64,000 nt of DNA, from positions 71,136,647 to 71,200,646 of the forward strand of contig NC_051069.1 in the NCBI RefSeq assembly GCF_004664715.2. Reading direction: 5' to 3'. The notes beneath the pieces are model-generated. The model ran no database searches, was not told the DNA's origin, and worked only from the letters and a program-made list of their open reading frames with translations. This DNA comes from Peromyscus leucopus. Taxonomy: Eukaryota > Chordata > Mammalia > Rodentia > Cricetidae. The translations under genes and the position numbers were made by a program. Positions 12,213 to 22,269 of this stretch are shown here, one piece after another (position 1 is the first letter of the stretch; each line of letters starts with the position of its first letter).

Positions 12213-12480
12213 ATGCTTTGGCTGACTTCCATGAACCTATGCCTCATACTGGGTTGCCTTGCCCAGCCTTAATACAAGGTGAGGAGTTTAGTCCTACCTC
12301 CACTTGATAGACTATGCTTTGTTGACATGCATGGGAGGTCTGCCCCCATCTGAACAGAAATAGAAGGAAATGTTTTGGGGGAGACAGGAGGGAAGTGGAG
12401 GAAGGGATGGGTGAAGTAGAAGGAGGGAAAATTACACTCAAGATGTAAAATAAATGAATAAATTTAATTAATAAATAAGA
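12213..12480 (+). mobile_element. L1 3' end of the twin-primed L1, sense segment
   Basis: The segment reads as the sense rodent L1 3' terminus: 'ttgcccagccttaatac', the G-rich run 12377-12430 (gggggagacaggaggg...), then an AT-rich tail with repeated AATAAA-like units (12445-12478). It is on the opposite strand to the ORF2 piece immediately to its left. A clean target-site duplication was not identified. Confidence 0.8.
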
Positions 12481-12683
12481 AAGGAATCTTTTGCTATGGT
12501 TGTAAAGTCATTTAAGTATTTGGTTGCTTTCCCCCACTCCACCAATCTAGTTGTCTCCCTAGTCCAACAACCAAGGAACAGGAAGACAGAAGGCATTAAA
12601 CCAATCAGGAACTTTTCTTTTGTCTGACAATATAATCCTATATGACCATTTTCTGATCTGGTCCACCCAGTGTTTTATGGATT

Positions 12684-12700
12684 TTATTGTTTCTTTGTAG
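12684..12700 (+). promoter_or_regulatory. 3' splice site of the candidate exon
   Basis: A T-rich tract (TTATTGTTTCTTTG) is followed by TAG immediately before the open exon. The match to the mammalian acceptor consensus is good, and it is the left boundary that keeps the reading frame open. Confidence 0.6.
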
Positions 12701-12970
12701 GTTCAAGGCAATTATGATGTGACACGCTATGAAAATATTTTCTCTCTGTTCTGGATTCTGGAGCAACTTCTTCAACAAGAAACCCAGGGAGATCCCACTT
12801 TACACATTGATCACAGCAGCCCAGAAATCCAGACATTTCTTCAGAAGCATGATGAAACCATCTTCCAACTTTCAGATGCGTTTCCTTTATTTACTTTTTA
12901 CTTATGGAGACTGGGCATTCTCTTGAACTCAGAAGAGATGGAGACTGTTGAGAATGAGTCATTTCCTTAG
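12701..12970 (+). CDS. Mei4: terminal coding exon, probably meiotic DSB factor MEI4 (C-terminus)
   Basis: Seen: a polypyrimidine tract and acceptor (ttattgtttctttgtag) end at 12700. The exon then runs 89 codons in phase 0 from GTT to TAG at 12968-12970 with no break. The peptide starts VQGNYDVTRYENIFSLFWIL and contains the hydrophobic stretch FPLFTFYLWRLGILL near residues 65-79; the tail is acidic (EEMETVENESFP). Composition, helical character and splice context look like a genuine exon, unlike the L1-derived frames around it. Known: MEI4 acts with REC114 and IHO1 on meiotic chromosome axes to promote SPO11/TOPOVIBL breaks, and its C-terminus is one of its conserved parts. Inferred: identity with MEI4 is my best recollection, supported by a gene-poor AT-rich setting. 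It could be the last exon of another gene. Only this exon is identified in the window; upstream exons would lie to the left. Confidence 0.5.
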   Translation, partial: VQGNYDVTRYENIFSLFWILEQLLQQETQGDPTLHIDHSSPEIQTFLQKHDETIFQLSDAFPLFTFYLWRLGILLNSEEMETVENESFP

Positions 12971-13984
12971 CAGTCTACCATATATCAGAAAATGGTGTGC
13001 TTAAATTTTTTCAAAGATGTTTTTAAATGAGTAATTTAAACTGATTGACCAACCTAATTATTAACTAAATTTAGTGATAAGTCTTTTGCAGAGGAGAAGA
13101 TGAATCGCTGTTCTATATTACAATCAGGCAATTTCAGTTAACAATGCCCCTCATACTCATGCATTGTATTTTACTTCACTCAATAGTCTAGCTCTGTTCT
13201 CTAAAATGAACCAACAATTGTCTATTTTGTAATATGTAGTAAATTGTGAAAATTCCCATCTGATATAAATGTACAAATTATAAAGAAATACAGATTAAAC
13301 TTCTGTCATTTAACACATTTAAATACAAGATTTAAGTAAATGATAAAAAATAAAAATTTATTCTGCAGTTGTACTCATGTCATTTTCCTCTTGAAGAATA
13401 GTTCTACAAAAGGAGAAAAGGCTTTGGAAACAAATGGTTTTTAATTTCACATAATCAACATATTTGTTAAGTATTTTTGAAGTATTAATTAGTTCTTTAA
13501 AATGTCTGTTTTTAAAACAAATTTTCTGTTGATTAAAAACATTATTGCCCCTATGATTGTTAAAATGTTGTAAAGTTGCATATTATTAAGTCATTAGGGA
13601 TGCTTTTATAAATTTTAATATCCTCCAAGAAATACACTTTATACTTATTAAAAGTACTGGGTTGAATTTTTCCATTACCCAATTTTCTTTACTTCATTTC
13701 AGTTATTAAAATTATAACAGACAAGCTTAATGAGCATACATTTTGTACTTTTCTATTGTGCAATTTAAAGAAAATATAATGTAATTTTCTTTCCTTTGTT
13801 AATTATGTACAATTCTGTTTTATAAGTTAATTATCATTTCCAGATGTCATTAGTACTAAAAAATAAACTTTGCTATTTTCTTCTATAATGTATATAAAAT
13901 TATATCATCTTCTAGGATTATTTTTGGAATTATTTACTGGAGAATCTGTTATAAAAAAAAAAAACTCTGCATGAAATGGCTGCA
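12971..13984 (+). other. presumed 3'UTR and downstream flank of the candidate exon
   Basis: About 1 kb of AT-rich DNA without recognised repeats, which is unusual in this window. AATAAA hexamers occur at 13349-13354 and 13862-13867 and are candidate poly(A) signals. Where the transcript ends cannot be decided from sequence. An A-run lies at 13952-13963. Confidence 0.4.
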
Positions 13985-14510
13985 TAAACAAGACCAGAAA
14001 ATGGCAATATCAATGGACATATTAACATGGAAGGGAGAAAATTTCCTGGGGTCTCACCCCTAGATAAAGAACTGGAGACAACTAATGACTGTTTGGAAGA
14101 AGAGAATTAGCCTGCCACAGTGATGAGCCCCCTTATTTGTTATCCAGTGCAAAGTGCTCATTCCTGTAACCACACACACACACACCACGTGGATGCATGC
14201 ACACATACACACACACACACACACATACCACACGGATGCATGCACACATACACACACACACATACACACACTAAATGAACAGATGCAGCTCTATTTATAT
14301 ATTTTTGAACATATTTAACTGTATCTATATATGTATGTAATAATAATAAAGAAAATGAGCCTATCAACATGAGGGGGCACATGGGAGGAATTGATGGGAA
14401 GGTAACTGAGAGAATTGTGGGAGAAAAGGGAGTGGGGAGTGATTTAATTATATTTCAATTTTTAAAATATATACTTCAATTAATTACACTTTAAAAAAAA
14501 AACTCCTTTC
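13985..14510 (+). mobile_element. L1 3'UTR fragment with CA repeat
   Basis: The segment reads as sense L1 3'UTR: 'gaagaagagaattagcctgc', 'cagtgcaaagtgctcattcc', a microsatellite, 'gatgcagctctatttatata', then a G-rich stretch (14368-14440) and a final 'gatttaattatatttcaatt' with an A-run. It is moderately diverged and non-coding. Confidence 0.65.
14172..14273 (+). repeat. (CA)n with duplicated GGATGCATGCACACATACAC unit
   Basis: Two copies of GGATGCATGCACACATACAC (starting near 14191 and 14235), each preceded by a CCAC element and embedded in CA runs. This points to a local tandem duplication of about 44 bp. Confidence 0.85.
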
Positions 14511-15274
14511 TTAGATTTTAAGTGGTGGTGACAGTGGCTTCTTGCCTCAAACCTTCAGGCAGGACACTGACCAGTCCCTGGGACAACTATGATGTTCATT
14601 TGTGCTACATGAGCTCCAGAGCCAGGCCACTCCCCTGAGAGGACTTACTGTCTGCTCCTACTGTGGTCCATTACCAACAACAGCTGGCTACAACTGATGG
14701 GGTATTTTAATTTGCTACTTGATAAAGTGTAAACATAGCAGACAATACTGGGCTCAGAATCTCATATGCTACTAAGCACAATTGGGTTACTTAAGGATTC
14801 CTTAATTTATTTCTAGAATAAATGAAGTTTAGTTGAGATATCCAATTGATGCTATTCACCTAAGTGGCATAGGTATAAATTCTACTCCAGTATCTGATTG
14901 TTTTGTAAGTCGGTATGACTAATATTTCCTGAGGATAAAATGTGTTAAGTTCTTAAGCATGCAAAGCTCAAGATCAGATACCCATATATGGATTAGAGTT
15001 AACTCCCAAGATTTAGACATGGAAATAAGTAATACATTTGAGCATAGTGTGGTCTGGCTTCAAAATGAAATCATTTTTTTTTATTCTGTCAGAGGAAAAA
15101 TATCTATTTCAGGACTAGACTCCGTAGTGTGATGCTATCATCCAAGTATGATGTGTGGATATATATGTGGATGTGTGTATGTAGGTGTGCATGCATGGAT
15201 GTGCATGAATGTGGATGCCCAAGTTCAATGATTGCTGTTCCTTGGGAGCAGTCCTTTAGTTGTTTCTGGTTTGG
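14511..15274. other. unassigned DNA
   Basis: No gene or repeat recognised. A TGTATG/GCATGG-rich stretch lies at about 15150-15215. Confidence 0.4.
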
Positions 15275-15505
15275 TTTTGTTTCTTTGTGTAGTTTGAGTC
15301 AGGGCCTCTCACTAGCGCCTAGAAACCTCAGATTAGGCTAGATGAGTTGGTCATCAAGCTCAAGGGACTTTCTATCTCTGCCTTTCCCGGGTTTGCATTA
15401 CAGGCACGTCCCACCATGGCTTTTTCATGTGAGACTCAAACTCAGGTTGTCATGATTGGGAGGCAAGCACTTTACCAACTGTGCTATCTCCTCGGTCCCA
15501 TGTTT
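15275..15505 (-). mobile_element. B4-type SINE (ID-B1 composite)
   Basis: On the minus strand it starts with an ID-like head ('gggaccgaggagatagcaca', 'gtaaagtgcttgcctcccaa'), continues with a 'gtgcctgtaatgcaaaccc' B1-like part and ends with the 'aggccctgactcaaacta' block. That order is typical of rodent B4 elements. It is old but complete in layout. Confidence 0.75.
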
Positions 15506-16139
15506 GATATTTTTAAACCACTTTTTGAAGTAAGAAAATGTCTTTGAGGCTGCCTCTTGGAGAAAAAGATGGGCAGAATTAATTCATTTAAAATGTGTCA
15601 GTGATGTGTTATTTTAGGCAGCTCTTGTTCACGCCTTTTCCTGGGATGTAGAAAATGCATGTAAGGCCTTTGCTTGCCCTCTGTGTGTCAATGGCACTAC
15701 ATGTATGTCCTTTTGAAAGGGGCCTTTGTTGACATATTGAAGCAACAGTGGAGTTCAAAGGGGAATGCATTGTTAAAGGTATAAATGAAAAGTGAGCGAA
15801 GGCAAGAGAAGACAAGGGCATCACTAAGTCATCTTACAACACAGGACAAGTGATACTGTGATAGTTCTCTTAACGGCATCTGTCCTCTGGCTTTAAAGTG
15901 TACAGAACAAGCAGTATCTGTTACTGTTAGGAAAATGTGTTTCTTTTGAATGCATGCCTAAATGATTAGGCCACGTTGTGAATTTAACTACTCATTATTA
16001 TTAAATACCAGAGGGCATTGGAACTTCTGTATCTTCCCTGACTTGATGGAAGCCTTTCAGTGGAAGAACATAGCACTTGGAATTGAAAATGAGGACATCA
16101 CCCTGTCTCTATCATATAAATAAATTTCCCACTTCATCA
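15506..16139. other. unassigned DNA
   Basis: No repeat or gene is recognised. A 71-codon minus-strand frame at 15609-15824 has no recognisable content. Confidence 0.4.
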
Positions 16140-16476
16140 TTAATGTATTTTTTATATTTTTCTTTTCTTTTTATTTTTCTCTCATACTTTACATCCTGAC
16201 TGCAGTTTCTCCTCTCTCTTCCCCCAGTTCCTCTCTCTGCATCTTCCCTTTCCCCTCCTCCATCTTCCCTCAGAAGAGAGTAGGTCTCCTAGGAATATCA
16301 ACCTAACATGACATAACAAACCACAATAAGACCAAGCACATAACATTTCGTCAAGGCTCGATGAGGCAACCAGGAGGAGGAAAAGTGTCCCAGAAACAGG
16401 CAAAAGACTCAGAGACACCCCTACTCCCACTGTTAAGAGTCCCACAAGAACACCAAGCTACTCAACCATAACATAT

Positions 16477-16546
16477 GCAGAGGACCTAGGTCAAACCTTT
16501 ACAGTCTCCTTGCAGAGGACCTAGGTCAGACCTTTCCAGTCTCCTT
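16477..16546 (+). repeat. 35-bp tandem duplication inside the L1 3'UTR
   Basis: Two adjacent 35-bp copies, 16477-16511 and 16512-16546, each beginning GCAGAGGACCTAGGTCA. They differ at only two positions. Confidence 0.95.
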
Positions 16547-16751
16547 GATCTCTCCAAGCCCCCATGAGTCTTGGTCAATTTATTCTGTAGTCCATGTTCT
16601 CTTGGTGTCCCTAACACCTCCAGTCCCTTAGACCCTTCCTCCCCCTCCTTCAAAAGGCTCCCAAAGTTATGCCAAATGTTAGGCTGTGGGACTCTGCGTC
16701 TGCTCCCATCAGTCACTGTATCAAATCTCTTTGGTCTCTTTGATGATGATT

Positions 16752-17134
16752 TGTTGCAGGAATCCTAATTGGTCTTAATAAAAACCCAGAGCCAGATTTC
16801 AGGATAAATGCTGATAGATCAGAGAGACAAAGGAACAAGCCACAGCCACCTCCTCTCACTTCACCAACTCCACAGCCAAAAAAAGCTGAGCTCCTGTCTC
16901 TTCCCATCTTATAGTCCTCTCAGCCATATCACTTCCTATCTCAGCCTCCCTAGTGCTGGGATTAAAAGCTTGTATGCCACCCGATTACTGGAAACAAAGG
17001 CATGAGATGCCAAGTGCTGGGATTAAAAGTGTGTGCCACCACTGCCTGGTCTCTGTGGCTAACTAGTGGCTGGCTTTGCCCTCTGATCTGAAGATCAGCT
17101 TTATTTGTTAGATCACACACAAAATAGCACCACA
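16752..17134. mobile_element. LTR-like element carrying two B1-derived modules, variant copy
   Basis: Starts TGTTGCAGGAATCC and ends TAGCACCACA, matching the termini of the elements at 28620-29139 and 31273-31764. Like them it shares 'agatcagagagac' near the left end and holds two 'tgggattaaaag...gccac' B1-like modules. It interrupts an L1 3'UTR. I see no exact 6-bp duplication at its edges, so the boundaries are approximate. Confidence 0.65.
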
Positions 17135-20084
17135 ACATTTGGCTAGGATCCAGTCCCAGAACACTCTGCAGGCAGGACAAACTGTAAGTTGAAGGTTTTG
17201 TGGATGGGTTAGTGTTCTAGTCCCTCCACTTGAGGCCTTGCCTGGTTACAGATGATGGCCGGTTCAGACTCCATGTCGACCATTACTAGGAGTCTTTTCT
17301 AGGGTTACTCTCATAGACTAAATGGAATTTCCGTTGTACTGGGTTTCCACCTCACCCCCAAATTTCCCACAATTCCAGTCATTTCTTCTTGTGTTTTCTC
17401 CCTCTCCCTACACATGATCCTTCCTGTTACCAAACCCATCCCAACCAGTCCACCCATGAAATCTATTTCTCCTTCCCAGGGAGATCCTTGTGTCCCCCCC
17501 TAGAGCCTTCCTTGTTATTTCGCCTCTCGGGGTCTGTGGATTGTAGCATCATTATCCTTTTCTTAAAAGCTAATACCCACTTATAAATGAGTATATACAA
17601 TGTTTGTCTTTCTGGGTCTGGGTTACCTCATTCAGGATGAGTTTTTTCTAGTTCCATCCATTTCCCTGCAAATTTCATGATATCATTAATTTGACAGCTG
17701 AGTAATACTCCATTGGGTAAATTTACCACATTTTCTTTATCCATTCTTCAGTTGAGGGACATTTAGGTTGTTTCTGGCTATTATAAGTAAAGCTGCTATG
17801 AACATAGTTGAGCAAGTGTCCTTGTGATAGGATGGAGCATCCTTTGGGTATATGCCCAAGAAGGGTACAGCTAGGTCTTGAAATAGATTGATTCCCAACT
17901 TTCTGAGAAACTGCCATATTGCTTTCCAAAGTGTCTATAAAAGTTTGTACTCCTACCAGCAGTGGAGAATTATTCCCCATGCCAGCATGAGCTGTCATTT
18001 GTGCTTTTTATCTTAGCCATTCTGACAGGAATAAGATGGAATCTCAGAGTCCTTAGATTTGCATTTCCCTGGTGGCTAAGGATGTTGAACATTTCTTTAA
18101 GTGCTTCTCAGTCATTTTGGTTTCCTCTGTTGCAAATTCTCTGTGTAGATCTGTACCCCATTTTTAATTGGATTATTTAGTTAGTTGTGTCAAGTTTCTT
18201 GAGTTGTTTATATATTTTGGATACTAGCCCTCTGTCAGATGTGGAGTTGGTGAAAATATTTTCCCATTCTGTGGGCTGCCATTTTCCCTATTGATGGTGT
18301 CCTTTGCCTTACAGAAGCTTTTCAGTTTCATGAGGTCCCATTTATTAATTGTTGATCTTAGTACCTGTGCTACTGGTGTTCTGTTCAGAAAATTTTCTCC
18401 TGTGCCAATATGTTCAAGCCTCTTCCCCACTTTCTTTTCTATTTGGTTCAGTATATCTGGGATTTTTTTTCTGTTTGTTTTTGTTTTCAGTTTATCTTGT
18501 TTTATTTTGAACTTTTGATCCACTTGGACTTGAGTTTTGTGCAGGATGATAGATAGGGATCTATTTGCATTCTTCTGCATGCTGATCTCTCGTTAGACCA
18601 GCACCATTTATTGAAGATGCCTTTTTTTCAGTTGTGTATTTCTAGCTGCTTTATCAAAAATCAGTTGTCCATGGGTGTTTGCATTTACATCTGTGTCTTA
18701 AATTGGATTCCATTGATCAAAGTGTCTATTTTCACTCCAGTGCCATACAGTTTTTATCACCATAGCTTGTAGTACAACTTGAAATTATGGTTGGTGATAG
18801 CTCTGGAAGTTCCTTTATTGTACAGGACTGTTTTAACTATCCTAGGTTTTCTTGTTTTTTAGTATTAAGTAAAGTATTATTTTTTCAAGGTCTGTAAAGA
18901 ATTTTGTTAGAATTTTGATGGGTAGTGCATTGAATCTGTTGATTGCTCTTAGCCGCATAGACATGTTTACTATGTCAGTCCTACCAATCCATGAGAATGG
19001 GAGATCTTTCCATTTTTTGATATCTTTTTCAATTTCCATCTTAAAAGACTTGAAGATTTTATCATACAAGTCTTTCACTTGCTTGGCTAGAGTTACCCCA
19101 ATATATTTTATATTATTTATGGCTCTTGTAAAGGGTGTTGTTTCCCTGATTTCAGGGCTGCTGATTTTTTTTTTTATAGTTAATCTTATATCCAACCACT
19201 TTAGTGAAAGAGTTTATTAGTTGTAGAAATTCCCTAGTAGATTTTTTGGGGTTTTCTCATGCATACATCATATCATCTGGAAATAACATTACTTTGAGTT
19301 CTTCCTTTCCAGTCTGTATCTCCTTTATTTTCTTTAGTTGTTATGTTGCTTTACCTAGAACTTTGAGTACTATATTGAATTGATATGGGAAGACTGGACA
19401 GCCTTGTCTTGTTCCTGATTTTAGTGGAATTGCTTTGAGTTTCTTTCCATTTAATTTGATGTAAATTGCCTTTATTATGTTTAGATATGTCCCTTGTATC
19501 TCCAGTCTCTCTAAGACTTTTATCATGAAGGGGTGTTAGAGTTTGTCAAAGGCTTTTTCATCATCAAATGAGATGTTCCATTACCCCCATCACCCCCAGT
19601 TTGCTCATGTAGATCTCATCCATTTGTGTTTTTTTTTCTTTCAGTTTTTTTATATGGTGTTTGATATTGACAGATTTTCATATGTTGAGTCATCTGTGCA
19701 TCTCTGGGATGAAGCCTACTTGATCATGTTTGATGGTCTTTTTAATGTTGTCTTTGATTTGGCTTGCCACTATTAAACATTTTTGCATCAATGTTCATGA
19801 GGGAAATTGGTCTGTAATTCTCTATTTTCATTGAATCTTCATGTGGTTTGGGTATCAGGGTAATTGTGGCCTCATAAAATGGATTTGGCAATGTTTCTTC
19901 TGTTCATAATTAATATTTTAAAAAGTAAAATCTCACCATAGGATTTTTTTTTCATGTGAAGTGACATGCAGAAATTCCTTTGAGAACTCTAAAGTGAAAA
20001 TGTCACTAAGAGGAGCACGTCCTTATATAATATTTGTTACAGACCAGTGTTCCAATCATCTACTTGTATACCACATTCAACCTT

Positions 20085-20180
20085 TCTGAAATACCAAGCA
20101 ATATTATGAGGTCAGTTGGCCACACTTTATAGCTGAGTAGCAGGGAAGTTAAGTGGCTTGTCTACAGTCAGAGCAGAGAG
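20085..20180 (-). mobile_element. MIR SINE fragment
   Basis: The plus strand resembles the antisense MIR core: 'actttatagctgagtagcag', 'gaagttaagtggcttgtcta', 'cagtcagagcag'. These are diverged versions of the mammalian-wide wording. It is interrupted on the right by a B1 with a pentanucleotide tail. Confidence 0.5.
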
Positions 20181-20188
20181 ACTGTTCC

Positions 20189-20362
20189 TTTTTTGTTTTG
20201 TTTTGTTTTGTTTTGTTTTGTTTTGTTTTGTTTTGTTTTGCTATGTATCCCCAGCTGTCCTAGAACTCACATTGTAAACCAGGCTGGCCTTGACTCACAG
20301 ATATCTGCCTGCCTCTGCTTCCATATTGCTGGGATTAAAGGCATGTGCCACCACATCAAGGT
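20189..20362 (-). mobile_element. B1 SINE with expanded (TTTTG)n tail
   Basis: On the minus strand it is a B1: the reverse of 'ccaggctggccttgactcac' and 'tgctgggattaaaggcatgt' is present. The A-rich tail has expanded to ten TTTTG units (20189-20240 on the plus strand), a (CAAAA)n tail in element sense. Confidence 0.85.
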
Positions 20363-21901
20363 GACTTTTACATTTTATTTATTCAGATTTTCTTCTCCAC
20401 GACTTCTACCTGCACTTAAAATGGACTCATATCTAAGCCATACTGAAATCCAGTTCCTACTTGATTTTAAATTCTATTTAATAGTGACTATGATGAATTT
20501 GATAATTAATAAGTTATCTTTCAATTTGCAATATTTTTTGCAGATTTCATAATTTACAGTGTACTTGATTTTCATTGATCATGCTGATGAACCATCCTTT
20601 GTAACTCCAGAGTCAGTGAGTTCTGAAGATAGTGATGCATCAATAAGCCCCTTTTCTACCATCCAGGGTGCAGTGGAATAGATTCCAGGTATCCCCACAC
20701 CATGGAGATGACCTCTATGCACTACTCCCATGGTAGACTTCCTTCCTTGGCTGGTCATTGCCATTCTGGATCCCTGTTGGATCTGAAGTCTAGCTTCAAT
20801 TTTCCCCAAGAATATTACACAATCGTTAGCTTTCTTTTGGAGACATGTTCTAAGTTCTGTGAATTCCCTTCCTCTTTCTGCAGTCTTTCAGACTAATAAA
20901 TGGATATACTGCATTTTCCCAGTTGAGATGTGATTACATGATACAACTTAAACCTTGATAAATGTTTCTCTGAAATTTGAATTCTGTGCAAGATTAGCAA
21001 AGCTGGTTGCAGCTCATGTATTATGGGGATGCTAGACTCATAGGGTTGTTAAACCACACTGTTCCGTTAGAGGAGAGTGTTTTTTTGTCCTTTTGTCAAC
21101 CTGATCCTCTAATTTTTGTGTTGAATATATGAACTATTATATGTTATTTACTGATGATATCTCTTTTCTTGCCCCACTAGTGAGAGACATTTTCTTAGGA
21201 CCACTGGTGTCCAAACAATATGCCCATTAAACAGTTTGGTCCCATGTACACCCCTTATAACACAGTTAGAGCTAACAACTCTTTCCTTCCTCTAGTTCTT
21301 CCAGAATTTCCATGACATGACAGCCAGAAGCTGACAACTACATCAACCAAAATACATCTTTGAACCATAACATTGTGATTCACCTTGAATAAACACCACG
21401 AGCTTGTTGAAACACAAACTACCAGAAACTAACCAACTCTTAACCTGGTCTGTTTGTCCTTGAGTTAGGTAGTAACTAACTGTTAATTTCAAGGTCATAA
21501 ACAGTCTATCTTTCTGTCAACAGTCATCAGATGAAATACCACTTATCCTTGCATCTCATGTGGAGCATGTGAACATAGGCAAGTCAGACATGTACCATTG
21601 GACCCATTAATCAATCAGTCAGACATTCCCGGTTATAGCTGTGAAAATGCCAAAAGATTGACTGTAAGAACTTGTTACGGCACTTGTTTGTTTATAGATG
21701 GCAAACATACAAGAAATATTAAGGATATTTTATTAACAATAGCCTGTCAGTTGAATGACTGACATAATGATGCCTTTAAAATGATGAAAGCCGGTTCTTA
21801 ATTGGTGCTTAAAATTCTAATATTCAAGAACAGTCCATGAAAAGCTTGGAACCAGGCATTTCTGGTACATAGTAAGTGATCAATAAGTGCAGATAAGATA
21901 G
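20363..21901. other. unassigned AT-rich DNA
   Basis: No gene or repeat recognised. The open frames at 20579-20809 and 20702-20896 overlap on opposite strands and have no recognisable content. Confidence 0.4.
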
Positions 21902-21917
21902 CTTTGTTGATTTTTTA

Positions 21918-22254
21918 AAATGTATTTACTTTTTTTTTAAAGTTTTTTTTTTTTCATTTTACATACCAATCCCAATTCCTCCTCCTCCCATTCTCCCGCC
22001 TCTCCCAAGTCCACCCTGATCCACTCTGCAGAGAGGGTAAGGCCTCCCATGGGTAGTCAACAAAGTCTGTCTTACTAAGTTGAGGCAGAACCAAGACCCC
22101 TCCTTCCCCCGTGTGAAGTCTGAGCAAGCAGTGATCCACAACCAAGCACTGGGCTGAGCTCCTAGACTTCAGTTGAAGAGAGACAGGAGGGATCACAGGA
22201 ACAAGTGAGGTCAAGATCATGGTGGGGAAAACACAGGGACAGCTGACCCAAACT
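21918..22254 (-). mobile_element. short young L1 insertion (3'UTR only) with TSD
   Basis: On the minus strand this is the L1 3' end, finishing in A-runs (T-runs at 21930-21955 on the plus strand). It is bounded by a target-site duplication CTTTGTTGATTTTT(T)AA at about 21902-21917 and 22255-22269. Low divergence from the known 3' end wording and the intact duplication suggest a fairly recent insertion. The 111-aa minus-strand frame at 21954-22289 is a read through the 3'UTR. Confidence 0.85.
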
Positions 22255-22269
22255 TTGTTGATTTTTAAG

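Larger units (their letters stand above)
16140..19905 (-). mobile_element. L1, 5'-truncated, about 3.4 kb without the nested LTR
   Basis: Left part (16140-17560): reverse-oriented 3'UTR with the T-rich 3' end at 16144-16190. Right part (about 17600-19905): ORF2. Visible ORF2 peptides on the minus strand are 'KDLPFSWIGRTDIVNMSMRL' (within 18842-19195) and the reverse-transcriptase motif GTRQGCP (within 19341-19526). ORF2 is broken into at least four frames (17723-17998, 18224-18580, 18842-19195, 19341-19526), so the copy is dead. It stops at 19905 inside the reverse-transcriptase domain. An LTR element interrupts it at 16752-17134. Confidence 0.9.

Noticed and set aside
14172..14273. CRISPR-like repeat spacing
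   Set aside because: Simple CA-rich tandem duplication in a mammalian genome; no spacers or cas genes.
16752..17134. Repeated 'gggattaaaag' blocks as independent B1 insertions
   Set aside because: The same paired arrangement occurs in the other copies of this LTR-like family, so the modules belong to the element.
18224..19526. L1 ORF2 peptides as a possible active reverse transcriptase
   Set aside because: The frame is split at several points and the element is 5'-truncated inside the reverse-transcriptase domain.
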